Shown: one piece after another, positions 12,458 to 22,671 of the stretch
How positions within the stretch are numbered: position 1 is the first letter of the stretch
Layout of the letters: every line of letters starts with the position of its first letter
Source of the DNA: Diabrotica undecimpunctata
Taxonomy: Eukaryota; Arthropoda; Insecta; Coleoptera; Chrysomelidae
DNA: 64,000 nt
Assembly: GCF_040954645.1 (NCBI RefSeq)
Contig: NC_092809.1
Coordinates: 64,108,141 to 64,172,140 of the forward strand
Direction of reading: 5' to 3'
Position numbers and translations under genes: made by a program
Notes under the pieces: model-generated
What the model was told of the DNA's origin: nothing
What the model saw: only the letters and a program-made list of their open reading frames with translations
The model's database searches: none

Positions 12458-12786
12458 ATGCATTTATTATTTTTAGATTTGTGCAATATTTTTAAAACTT
12501 TTCATTTGTGTATTGATTATTTCTTTTGTGTATTGTCATATTATTTTTGCTGTATGTATTTGACATTTTTATACTTTTGATCTATATTATTTTATGACTT
12601 TTGTTTTGTTAAATAATAAAAAAATGGTTTATGAGACTTTCTATGATATGTGAGTATAACCCATTTTAGTTTTATATATGTTTAAATTAATTCTTCCTCG
12701 AAATAAGTCGAATTGATGTAGGTGAGGGCGACGGTCATACGCGTGCAACCACGTCACAATAGAAGACGCGTGTAACGGTGGGTTAA

Positions 12787-13200
12787 AGGCAATTTTCAAA
12801 TGATCTGCTTAAATTTGTAAGCATTTATTAAATTATGAAATGCTTTGTGAATTCTGACCTTCATGTTATCAATGGTTATTGGAGGTTTATGGTACCCTAC
12901 ATCTTTAATATGGCCTCAGAAGAAGAAGTCAATTTTACTTAATTCTGGTAAGTTAACTGGCCAATAAATGGGTCCTTCTCTTTTTATCTGTTTGGAAATT
13001 GCTCATGAAATTTACCCAGGTGAAGTGCGTTATGATAAGAAGAAGCTTTATCATGTAAATGCCATAATCGTTGACATATGTTGAGTGGCACGTTTTCAAT
13101 TAAACTAGATCAATATTTACTACAAAGTCTCAATAAATCTCTCCGTTTATTGTTTCTTCAGATAAACAAAAACTTATTACATAATAAGTTACGAAACCAC
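12787..13200 (-). pseudogene. C-terminal part of a mariner/IS630-like transposase
   Basis: Reading the minus strand downward from about 13130: IENVPLNICQRLWHLHDKAS (second catalytic Asp region, HDGA in intact relatives), a PFIGQL remnant near 12965, then LPELSKIDFFF, the eroded third catalytic block SPDL...DFFLWG, followed by GHIKDVGYHKPPITIDNM and KVRIHKAFHNLINAY. The 3' end continues beyond the piggyBac at 10498-10455 as AGVDVMKAHFQHLLY. Stops and a lost N-terminal half make it inactive. Confidence 0.7.
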
Positions 13201-13464
13201 ATTATCCCTGATTACTTGCATAGCAACTTGTCATAAGAGCGTCCGCGTGGAACACACGTGTGTCCCAGGGGATACACGTGTGTCACTTTCTAATCTGCGG
13301 CTTCATCTGGTCCAAAGCTGTACACTCGCTGTACATATGCAGGCGACATAAATCGTTAAAAGATGACTCCTTTGAAATAAAAATCGAGCTGTTATAGCAT
13401 TTTTACAAAAGCTAATGAATATTGCCAAATATATAGGTGGACTGATTTAAGGGGACAGCCTGTA

Positions 13465-15202
13465 TATAATATGTATTGTATGTTAAGGTCATCATCACAG
13501 ATAGTATGTAAGATGAAGCTTTCGTAAGTTATTTCTTTAAAAATATAGATGAAATTAAGTCTAGATCTAATTAGATTGTAAGTAATCTAATTAAATAAGA
13601 TTTTTCATCATAGTTTTATTCTTTTAATTTGCTTTTCCGGTTGTTTTAAAATTTATTCCTGTAAAAGATCTAAATAGGATTATTACTGCAGACTTACCGG
13701 CGTTCCCCATCAGTCGAACGGAACGTTCGGCATTTTTGATGAAACTGCGAATACAAGGCTTTATTTTGTTTTTCGCCATGTTTCATTGAGTGGTATCGAT
13801 CAGATTGCGCATTTTGGGTTACGACATTTTACAATCTGATTTAGCTTTTTATTCTGTATTACTTGTGCAAACATATGGAATTTTTTATTTTAAGTAACAA
13901 ATTTGTACTATATAGATCATTGACACAGATACAAGGGATTTAAGATGACAATTTTATAATCGAATTCATTACTATACGTAATTCATTTTTGGATATACAT
14001 CGACACTTGATATGAAAAACTTTTGTAATTCAGTATACGTAGTTTACAGAATGGCGGTTTCAAAAATTTGTTATAACACATTTTGTTGTTGAACTTCAGG
14101 TTTCGTAATTTTTAGTTTTTTATCAACTAGAAAATGGTTTTTAAGGGTGTTACAGTTGAAGTATATATTTTTATATAATCAAAAGTTAAATATGTGGTGT
14201 TTTTTTTTTGGAAGCTGTGGTTTTTCGATCTCTTGCTAAAATTATTGTGAAATTCGGATCATCTGTCTGAGTAAGACTTTAGCTTAGAAAAGTTTAATTA
14301 GTTTGGATAGCAATTAAGTTACTCACTGTTCTATCAATGAACAGATTTTAATCTTACTCTGAAAAGAGTACAATAAAAAAATATTTATATTTTGGTTATA
14401 TTTTGTTATATACATGTATCAAAAAATAGTATAGTCTCTACAAAATGTGTTTATTTTCATCTCGACATTGAACTTAATAACATTTATACTAAAAAAATAA
14501 TCTTTTATTACTCTACGGTAGGTTTGGCAGAAATCGAATAGCCCCTTTAGTGATCGATTGTTTCCTGGCTGCAGAAGAATGATTTATGATACAAAAACCA
14601 TTATTCGAACTCGATACACTCGAAAAGTTTGGTGTAGTTTACGGGATAGTCGCAATCAAAGCTTTACTTTCGCAATAATTTCTCTTTAATTTTTACCAAA
14701 CAATTTTTTTTGGAATTTTGAAAACAACAAATTCAAATAAAGAAATAATATTACCATAAAGAACTGTTTTCAGTGGCATATAAAAGTTAACTGAAACTAA
14801 ATAAACTAAGGATATAAAGATAGTATATCCATATATTACAGCCAAATAAAATGGAAGTTTTTTAAAAGTTGTAGTATACGAGTAAAATTTTAATTAGATC
14901 TAGAATATTATTACTTTGAAGACGATTTCTGAGGAGCAAATGGAAACAATCGTTACGAACCGAATTTTAGCATCGATCCTTTATTTTTCTGTTTGTTGTG
15001 TTCTGTTTGTTCTGATGCTCGCCTCAGGATTTCACTATAGATAAAAAACTAAAATACAACGCCACTATAGAAGCTTCGCTTTAAAAAAGCGACAAGTGAA
15101 CGGATAAAGGAGTATTTTTGCTATTCGGGTATTTGCTTATGCACGCGAACAAAATAAATAATTGATGAAAGAATGTACCCTCTTTGCCGCCGTTACATTT
15201 CG
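13465..15202. other. AT-rich stretch without recognisable gene
   Basis: Stops in all frames; no transposase or RT motif read on either strand. Confidence 0.5.
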
Positions 15203-16915
15203 ACTGGTTTTACTAAGACTGTAGTAACCCATTTTTTTACTCAATTGAGATAATTACAAAAATATATTTTCATCGTTATCAAAATGCATTAATCTATAAA
15301 ATGAATGTTGTTATAGCATTAAGTGATACTTTTAATAATGATCTTACAAGAGTAAAACAGATTTAAGAGAGAAACGGTAATACGTGACGTTTGAATGAGT
15401 TTAGTAATAAATACCAGAATTATTTGCTTCTCAACTTTATTTATATAAAATACTACATTTTGAAGAAGTTAGTGATCTAATTTGCAGTTTTGCATCTTAA
15501 TTCATCCTTTGCACTTTCTTGCATACTGTCCCCTCACTCTGGGTGTGGCCTTTTTCCAGAAATCTGTGAACAATATCAATGTGAAAATGTTCAGCAGAAA
15601 AAGCAAACATCGAAAACAGTCTTCCACAGTTGTCTGAGTAGAACATTATCGTTTTAACACGTTTAATGCTTTGCCTTGAAATCTAAAAATTTTCAGAGAC
15701 TACCGGCAATTTCATTTGAACCCCTTTTAGCTACCTGCTCATGCCAGACAGCAGTAAAACCTGATTATTTCCAACGTTATAAACTGTAAAGTTATATGTA
15801 GATTATTTGCTATTGTAGTAAAAATCACTTACGTTAGACAAAGGAGTGGCTGAAACCTTTTGAAAGTCAAGGCAAGCCACACACAAACTCTTATAATTTC
15901 ATCTAAGCTGTTTGTCCATGTCTTTTAAGTTTCTAATACCTTCTTTGTTTTACTGTCGGTAAACGGTACACTGGTCCTTTTTTCGTTTAAAGAACCCAGT
16001 ATTAAACTGTTCATTGAAAATATCTCTTTATTAACCTGACTTGGCAACTATAGTGATATTATTTTGTTCACAATAGTCGTTGTAAATCGATACACTTACT
16101 GGATATTTAGCCTTTGTTTAAGGTACAACTTCTTCGTACTCTTAAGCGTATAATGGCAAGGTACTACAGGAAACTAATTTAATCGATTTTTTTTTAGTTT
16201 TCTATAGGTTATGTGGTCTAATTATCCACCATCTTTTAGTTTTTATCATTCTGCACTAATAGTTATGTGTTTTTTATCAACCTGTCTCACATGACGAGCA
16301 ATAAAATCCCACTTTCTCGTATGATCTTTTAACTTTCAAAATTCATTGAAACAAAGGTGTCCATCTTCTTAATCTATTTTGGTAGCACATTTCAGTCTAC
16401 ATGTGTTTGCGCATGATGCACCTATTTATCTTCCTTAAATTTTAATGCCTTTTCGATTTCAATGTTCAATGTTTTAGATTTTTCATCCTCCTACTCACTA
16501 ACGTTTCTAATTGCTCTCCTACTTACTCTCTCTATATTGCCCCTGCTTCTTTTCTTTCTATTTGTGGCTGCCTCAATTATGTTCTTATTAAGTTTAATTA
16601 TTAATTCAGATATGTTTTCCTCTTCTATCGGAATGTAATTTGGGTCAGTATCGCAGTCTGCATGGAATGCTTCCTCATCTACAAAACTAGACTTTTAAAC
16701 ATAACCTTAAACTAGCGACGAACACCGTAGTAAACCATGGTACGATATCTGATGTTATCGCCTCGGATAACAACTAAAACTCAAGATATGACGATGTTCT
16801 ACGGTAGTTTTTCATAAATGGGAGATACTATAGAAGAAATCATTATGTTTTATTGTTTTGCACTATTTACTAAAAAGTGGAAAATTTAAGTTACTACAGT
16901 CTTCGTTGGACCAGT
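15203..16915 (-). mobile_element. TIR DNA transposon of GGQN type, minus-strand copy
   Basis: The left end ACTGGTTTTACTAAGACTG (15203) and the right end, reverse complemented ACTGGTCCAACGAAGACTG (ending 16915), match at 22 of the first 26 positions. CG follows on each outer side, a possible 2-bp duplication. The interior aligns with the plus-strand copy at 17505-21780: for example 16621-16680 with 17645-17700, 16300-16560 with 17770-18080 and 15480-15720 with 19550-19780. The sequence just inside the left end (15230-15320) aligns with 21650-21760. So the element ends are seen in two copies. Confidence 0.75.
15480..16690 (-). pseudogene. GGQN-type putative transposase, heavily eroded
   Basis: Minus-strand blocks in order: an acidic N-terminal DTDPN block (about 16660), a basic stretch (about 16560-16480), a FIARH-like block (about 16300), then ACLDFQKVSATPLSNVSDFY and YNFTVYNVGN (15880-15770), and finally a decayed DNCGG motif (15645-15630) with a histidine-rich EKGHT block (15560). 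The family is typified by D-N-C-G-G-Q-N followed about 40 residues later by G-H-T; these may be catalytic residues of a DDE-like fold (inference). Large deletions exist relative to 17505-21780. It resembles proteins annotated DUF7869, but that assignment is from memory. Confidence 0.6.
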
Positions 16916-17504
16916 CGATTTGCTCGTGAACATCCTTTGGTGGCCTGGTACAGACACGTTTACTTGCTCCCTCGCTTCTCCTGCTTCGTGGTCTAACTGT
17001 ATGTTTTTGATTGATCTAAGTATTTAACACTTAATTTAATTAAACTAACACTGTCACGCTGTCACACTGTCTAGTATTGTGCCACTGGTAATGAGATGCA
17101 GAAATAGACAATAAATACCTATATAAGAATAACTGTTTTTATAAGAATGTTTTACACAAAACGCGTCTACCTCTCCAGTGAAGAGATTTATTTTATTGTA
17201 AGTTCCAAGAAGCTTGGAAGCGCACGTGAATCGCTACAGTTTCTCCGCTCCGCTCGGTATCACGCTCTCAGCGCTGGCTCGGTATCCTGATCTATTATAC
17301 CAAAACTACAAAAGATGTCAAAGACGTCAACACTGTATATTATTTTGCTAAACTTTAAGAATTTATTTTTTTGTGTTTTGTTTAGAAAATGAAGGTTTAT
17401 TAAATGATGGCTGAATATGCAATTTAGAACTTCGTAATGACTAATATTAAATAAATTCATATTAATAGTACACAGTTATATTTCAAATGAATTATTACAA
17501 ATTA
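16916..17504. other. Spacer between the two inverted GGQN-type elements
   Basis: Contains a moderately GC-rich run at 16925-16995 and 17215-17290 but no readable gene. A minus-strand frame at 17495-17917 is antisense to the element next door. Confidence 0.45.
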
Positions 17505-18726
17505 ACTGGTCCAACAAAGACCAGTCCAACAAAGACCAGACCAGTGAAAAATATTACATATTTACCTCTTGTGTTTAATTTCAGTAAGCTTAGAAGAGAA
17601 TGAAACCAATGGAAATGAAAATGAAATAATTGAGAGGGAAAGCGATAAGGAACCATTTCATGCAGACTCTGATACTGACCCAAATACATTCCTACAGAAC
17701 AGCAAAACATCTCTGAAGTAATAACTGAAACTAATAAGAATATAACTAAGGCAACCACAAATAGAAAGAGAAGCAACAGCGGCAATATAAAGAGAGTAAA
17801 TAGGAAAAGAATTGGAAACGTTAGTGAGTGGGTGGATAAAAATCTAAAACAAACCAAAATCTGTGACTTCGAAAACTGGGAAAATCGAAAAGGTATTAAA
17901 ATTAAATGAAGACACATAGGTGCACCATGCGTAGACTAAATTGTGCTACTTAAATAGTTAGAGAAGATAGAGACCTTTTTTCACTGGATTTGGAAGTTAA
18001 AAATGGTTATACGAGATAGGGGAATTTTATTGCTCGTCATGGCAGTCAGGTTACCAAAAAACAAGTAACTGTTAGGCAGAACAACGGCCTCGAAGAAATT
18101 ACTCTCTACAGAGAATATTACTTTCTACATTCGCAATGAAACACAACGTGTTTACAAAACTATATTCTTGAAAACCTTAAACGGCAGAAACTTGGATCAC
18201 TACAGCATTAAGAAAACTGCAAGGTGGTAGATCATTGGAGGAAGATAAACGTGAAAAACATACTAACAGACCACATAAACTATAACTACAACCTATAGAC
18301 AACGTAAAAAATCACATAAATCAGTTTCCTGTAGTACCTTTCCATTATACGCGTAAGAATATGACGAAAATGTACCTTGAAGAAGGGCTAAATATTCAGA
18401 AAATGTACCGATTGTATAACAGGTATTGTGAACAAAATAACATTACTACAGTTGCCATGTCACGCCAGTATAGAGATATTTTCAATGAACAGTTCAATAT
18501 TATGTTCTTTAAACCAAAAAAGGACCAGTGTACTGTTTGTTCTGTTTTTAATATGGCTGGAGATGCTGAAAAAGCAAAATTGGTCGAAAAATACGAGTCC
18601 CATATCAAAAACAAAAAAGTTAACAAAAACTTAAAAACATAGACAAACAGCTTGCACTTAATGATACGTGCTTGTGTGTATCTTGCTTTGGTCTTCAAAA
18701 GGTTTTAGCCTTTGTCTATCAGAGTG

Positions 18727-19421
18727 GAGCCATAACCTCTTTTAGTTTACAGACCGGGCGATGCCGGTTGGGTGGCTACAATCATCATGCAACCCAACCC
18801 TCGCCATCCGAAAACCGACCTGATCCTGCTGGTCTGTTCCTCCCCGTTACGATCCGGAAATCAACAGACCAGAAGCGTATGGCCCGATATTTGGCAAGAT
18901 TACTTATCGCTCGAGAATCCACCACCCCCCTCTGCACTTACTAGTTTCGCCAAGCCAAATCGCAGGTCTTGAAAAAATTAGCATATATAACTATAGGAAA
19001 GTTATTAAAAAACATTTACAAATTAAAAAATAGTAATGATAAAGAAGTAAAATGGGATATAAACATGACATAGAAGACAACACAAACAAAGACGAACGTA
19101 GACCACACGATAGGAAAGAAGCCGGTATATATACTCGAAGTGAAATTCTCATAAGTCATTTATGTTAGGACCTCATAGAATGACTATGAATATGGATACT
19201 ACCTTGAATTGCCTTTGTGATAAAATTGCGGACGTCGAACCTAGAAAGGTTTAAAATTCCCCTGATAAGAGAATTCGACTGACACCAAGTTCCGCGAGCT
19301 CCAACGATTAAAGGTGCCATGAAAATGGTTTTGAATGGTCTGAAGGAATCGAGGCTCTGTGTACAGCGCCGTTTTATTGGCGGTTTTATTACCTGCTCAT
19401 CCTGTTGCGCGACATCGATTA
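18727..19421 (+). mobile_element. Unidentified ~0.7-kb insertion in the GGQN-type gene
   Basis: Comparison with the copy at 15203-16915 shows extra sequence between a point near 18726 and the resumption near 19422. Its first 230 bp are GC-rich (18745-18970) and contain an open reading MATIIMQPNPRHPKTDLIL at 18772, preceded in frame by further open sequence. The end near 19421 is AT-poor too. It may be a truncated LINE or a SINE-like retrocopy; no family is recognised. Confidence 0.5.
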
Positions 19422-19842
19422 AGTAATTTTTACTACCTAAGCAAATACTCTACATATAGCTTTACAGTTTTGTGATGTTGGAAATAATTAGGGTTACTGC
19501 TATGTCTAGCATGAGCAGGTGGCTAAAAGAAGTCCAAATGAAATTGCCAGTTGCCTCTGGAAATTTTTACATCTCAGGCTAAACATAGTATTAAATCGAT
19601 AATATTCTACTCAGACAACTGTGGGGGACAAAATAGGATTTTTTTTGTATTTTCGATGTTTGTTTTTGCTGCTGCATATTTTTACATTGATATTGTTCAC
19701 AGATTTCTGGAAAAAGGCCACACTAAGAACGAGGGTGACAGTATGCACGTTGTTAGCGAAAATGCAAAGAAAAGGCAATCGAAAGGTAAAAGAAATAATA
19801 AATTAGACTTACTCACAATCAATTTAATTTAACTAATCAAAC

Positions 19843-19886
19843 GACCGGTTTCGCTTTCTACAATATGCAAAGCATCTTCAGGTCAC
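19843..19886 (-). ncRNA. Hammerhead-ribozyme-like motif, copy 2 (inverted)
   Basis: Minus strand: CTGAAGA (complement of 19875-19881), stem II GCTTT/AAAGC, GAAA, palindromic ACCGGT, then C at the cleavage position followed by GTT. GAC upstream can pair with GTT. C at the cleavage site is the preferred base in known hammerheads. Confidence 0.45.
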
Positions 19887-20931
19887 GATACAAAGTTAAA
19901 TAAATGCTGAAAATAATAAACCCATATTAGGGTGTTGTCGAATAAAGATAAAACAAAGATAGGTGATATAAATTATATAAATTACAGTAATTATGCTAAT
20001 ATTACATGTCTGTGGTTTTTCAAAATGAATAAAATGTCTAAGCAGACAAGGTAAGACCCACAAATTGGTAAATTAGTCTATTAAACTATAATGAATTAAT
20101 AAATAAACAAATAAATAAAACATTACTTACATGCCGGTACTCTATTAATGGATGGTTGAAAGAACATGGTTCAAACTATCTTGTATTGTTGATTGGAGAA
20201 CTCAAGTCAGTTCTAGTTCTTTTAAAATCCTCCCCCTCCGTCTCAATTTTAATTTTTAACTTTATATATTGGACTTTACAACCATTTGCCATATATTGCA
20301 ACATAACTTTATCAAAGAAATTTGATAATTACAAGCTAATATAATTGCACATTCACACAATTTATACATCCATTCTTATTCATTGTCTCACAACTGTCAC
20401 CTTCCAAAACAAAAATAAAAATCTCAATAAATAACACACATTTCATAAATATATCTCCAGAATAAATATAAAAAACTTTAAAGAACTTAATGGTATAGAA
20501 CCTTTCCTTTCATCAAACAAACAATTACATTTACCTATCTCTACTTCATTGGATAAAATCTATCTCCTCAAGAACTTCCCCGTTTACTGTTAAACAATTA
20601 CAATAGTTGACTTGAGTTCTCCAATCAACAATACAAGATAGTTTAAACCATGTTCTTTCAACCATCAATTAATAGAGTACCGGCATGTAAGTAATGTTTT
20701 ATTTATTTGTTTATTTAGTAATTCATTACAGTTTAATAGACTAATTTACCAATTTGTGGGTCTTACCTTGTCTGCTTAAACATTTTATTCATTTTGAAAA
20801 ACCACAGACATGTAATATTGACATAATTACTGTAATTTATACAATTTATATCACCTATCTTTGTTTTATCTTTATTAGACAACACCCTAATATGGGTTTA
20901 TTATTTTCAGCATTTAATTAACTTTGTATCG

Positions 20932-20978
20932 TGACCTGAAGATGCTTTGCATATTGTAGAAAGCGAAACCGGTTGTCT
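20932..20978 (+). ncRNA. Hammerhead-ribozyme-like motif, copy 3
   Basis: CTGAAGA (20936-20942), stem II GCTTT/AAAGC, GAAA (20965-20968), palindromic ACCGGT, T, then GTC, which pairs with GAC immediately upstream of the box (three Watson-Crick pairs). Confidence 0.45.
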
Positions 20979-21780
20979 GATTAGTTAAATTAAATTGATT
21001 GTGAGTAAGTCTAATTTATTATTTCTTTTACCTTTTGAAATGGACTCACACAAGCAACACATTCATGATTTAAAAGGCAATCGGTTGTATATGTGTCAGA
21101 ACAGTGGGTCACATTAATCACAATGGCTAAAACTATAGAAAGAGTTTATGATGTTACGGAAATGTCTAAAGAAATTTTTTTAAATTTAAGTTGACAACGA
21201 AAAAAAAAATCAATAAAAGTTAGCAAAAGGCGAGAAATAAAATTTTCGCATGAACACCAAAATTCTATAACGTGTAGATACGAATTCGATGATGGTTTTA
21301 AAAGTTGTGACATAAAATTAAATCGAAAATGCAGAGAACGGCCTTCTACTACCATCAAATTTCCACCGAAACTGTATGATGCACAATTACTAATTATCGA
21401 AAAAAAGCTAAAAGGATTACTGTGGCTGTGTAATACTAGCAAATTACCATGGATTTTATAAAAATCGTAATCCAAAGAGTTATGTACGTCCTAAAGTCGA
21501 GCTCGAAGATCAGTAACTTCTTCAAAATATAGTATTTTATATGAATAAAGTTAAGAAACAAATAATTATGGTATTTATTACTTTATAACTATCTCCATCG
21601 AAAACTATAGTAACCCATTCAAAATTCACTTACGGCCATTTCTGTTTTATCCAATGTTTTATCCTAAACATCCATTTTATAGATTAATGAATTTTGGTAA
21701 CGCTGTAGATATATTTTTATAATTATCTCAATTACATACAAAATAAGTTAAGTTATTACTACAGTCTTCGTAGGACCAGT

Positions 21781-22671
21781 CAAAATGTATTAACATATCC
21801 GTCAGATTGTTCTATTGGTCAATTACGTATGGTTTTATTTTCATCTCTCTACGTACAAACAACAGCTTTCGCGAACAACACACTTCCCTCGCGTACTTAT
21901 ACAATCCTATTTTGTTTTTATGTGTTATTTTTTACAGCAACCTTATCTCTTATTACATAAACCCCATTTTCTGTTTTGTTTTTCCCGTCAACAGAAGCTA
22001 TTTAATGTTATAAATTAGGACCTGAAATTAGTCTGAGATTCCCGGTCCCCAGGATGATGCCATCATTTTATCTACGCAAAATCGCTACGCAGCAAATGTC
22101 CGAACCTGAAAGATTATTTATAGAACCCTATTTCGAAACAAGATTTTTGTAAACAGCCCGTACCGTCTGTGAATACGGAGACATAAACTTTTAAATTTGT
22201 ATTTTATACTGTATTTTATCTCGCAATATAAGATTTTTTAAATACCACAAGAAAAAATGATAGAACTCATCAAAATAGACATTGATTATAGACAAATTTA
22301 AAAATAAGTTTATTAAGCATCTATTCTTTTTTTAAAGACTTTTCAGTTTGTGATTACTGCAGAAATGGGAATTACCACGGTCACAAAATAAATGAAATTT
22401 AAACAAATAAATTGTGATGAGTTTTATATATGGACGTATAAATAAAGATTTATTATATCTTTATTTATATGTCCATGGTTTTATACCATTGTACATTAAA
22501 TGTATCATGCATGTTTCTATATTTATTTAAGGGTTGTGGGTAAATTACAAATAATAATTATTTTTTAAAAATATTAATGTAACAGCTTTCTCCGCAAAAC
22601 AAATCTTCGAGTAAAAGTTAGGAAACCAGTTTCAGTGTAAATAACAATACCTAACATCATTAGTTCTGCGA
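21781..22671. other. AT-rich stretch without recognisable gene
   Basis: Overlapping small frames at 21807-22018 lack motifs. Only a short hairpin (22430-22476) stands out. Confidence 0.5.
22430..22476. repeat. 20-bp inverted repeat (hairpin)
   Basis: Arm ATGGACGTATAAATAAAGAT (22430-22449) pairs with 22457-22476 at 19 of 20 positions around a 7-base loop. Confidence 0.8.

Larger units (their letters stand above)
10499..12782 (+). mobile_element. piggyBac-family transposon, internally deleted
   Basis: TTAA at 10495-10498 and 12783-12786 brackets terminal inverted repeats CCCGCCGTTACACGCG and, reverse complemented, CCCACCGTTACACGCG. TTAA duplication is diagnostic of piggyBac. A further pair of related motifs (ACGCGCTATG; ACGCGTGC near 12740) lies subterminally. 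The coding region is rearranged. It landed inside the tail of a mariner-type transposase on the opposite strand. Confidence 0.92.
10119..13462 (-). mobile_element. Mariner/IS630-type relic split by a piggyBac insertion
   Basis: The left end CAGGGTGATCAAAG (10119) and the right end, reverse complemented CAGGCTGTCCCC (ending 13462), are both bounded by TA (10117-10118, 13463-13464). Removing the piggyBac at 10499-12782 and one TTAA leaves about 1.05 kb in which minus-strand transposase motifs are continuous across the junction. The element is therefore older than the piggyBac. It is much shorter than a complete family member and is non-functional. Confidence 0.7.
19780..21035. repeat. Inverted pair of the hammerhead-bearing repeat (foldback structure)
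   Basis: Arm 19780-20213 is the near-perfect reverse complement of 20600-21035, with a loop of about 385 bp. Both outer ends read AAAGGTAAAAGAAATAATAA. The right unit extends through the loop and matches 1-405, so the structure is two copies of one dispersed repeat placed head to head, the left copy shorter. It interrupts the GGQN-type transposase between its GHT block and its QWVTLI block. Confidence 0.85.
17585..21194 (+). pseudogene. GGQN-type putative transposase, interrupted twice
   Basis: Blocks in order: DTDPN acidic region and basic stretch (17640-17900); a GNFIARHGSQVTKKQ block (about 18018-18065); VYKTIFLKTL (about 18150), then HTNRPHKLQPIDNVKNHINQ near 18261-18320; an open frame 18361-18642 with NMTKMYLEEGLNIQKMYRLY and KPKKDQCTVCSVF (a Cys pair common to the family); CVSCFGLQKVLAFV (18672-18715). 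After the first insertion it resumes at about 19425 (NFYYLSKYSTYSFTV), reaching IIFYSDNCGGQNRIFFVFSM and FLEKGHTKNEGDSMH (19590-19750). After the foldback it resumes at 21091 with VYVSEQWVTLITMAK and a stop at 21192-21194. The ordered match across both insertions shows they are later events. Confidence 0.7.
17505..21780 (+). mobile_element. TIR DNA transposon of GGQN type, plus-strand copy with two internal insertions
   Basis: The right end, reverse complemented, reads ACTGGTCCTACGAAGACTG (ending 21780). The left end begins ACTGGTCCAACAAAGACC at 17505, where the terminal motif is locally duplicated. Subtracting the insertions at 18727-19421 and 19780-21035 leaves about 2.3 kb. Both ends match those of the inverted copy at 15203-16915, so the boundaries have independent support. 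Confidence 0.7.

Noticed and set aside
17495..17917. 140-codon hydrophobic minus-strand ORF
   Set aside because: Antisense of the acidic and basic N-terminal region of the GGQN-type gene; the hydrophobicity is a by-product of the opposite strand.
18672..18944. 90-codon ORF joining a transposase block to GC-rich sequence
   Set aside because: A chimera created by the insertion at 18727; no single gene product is implied.
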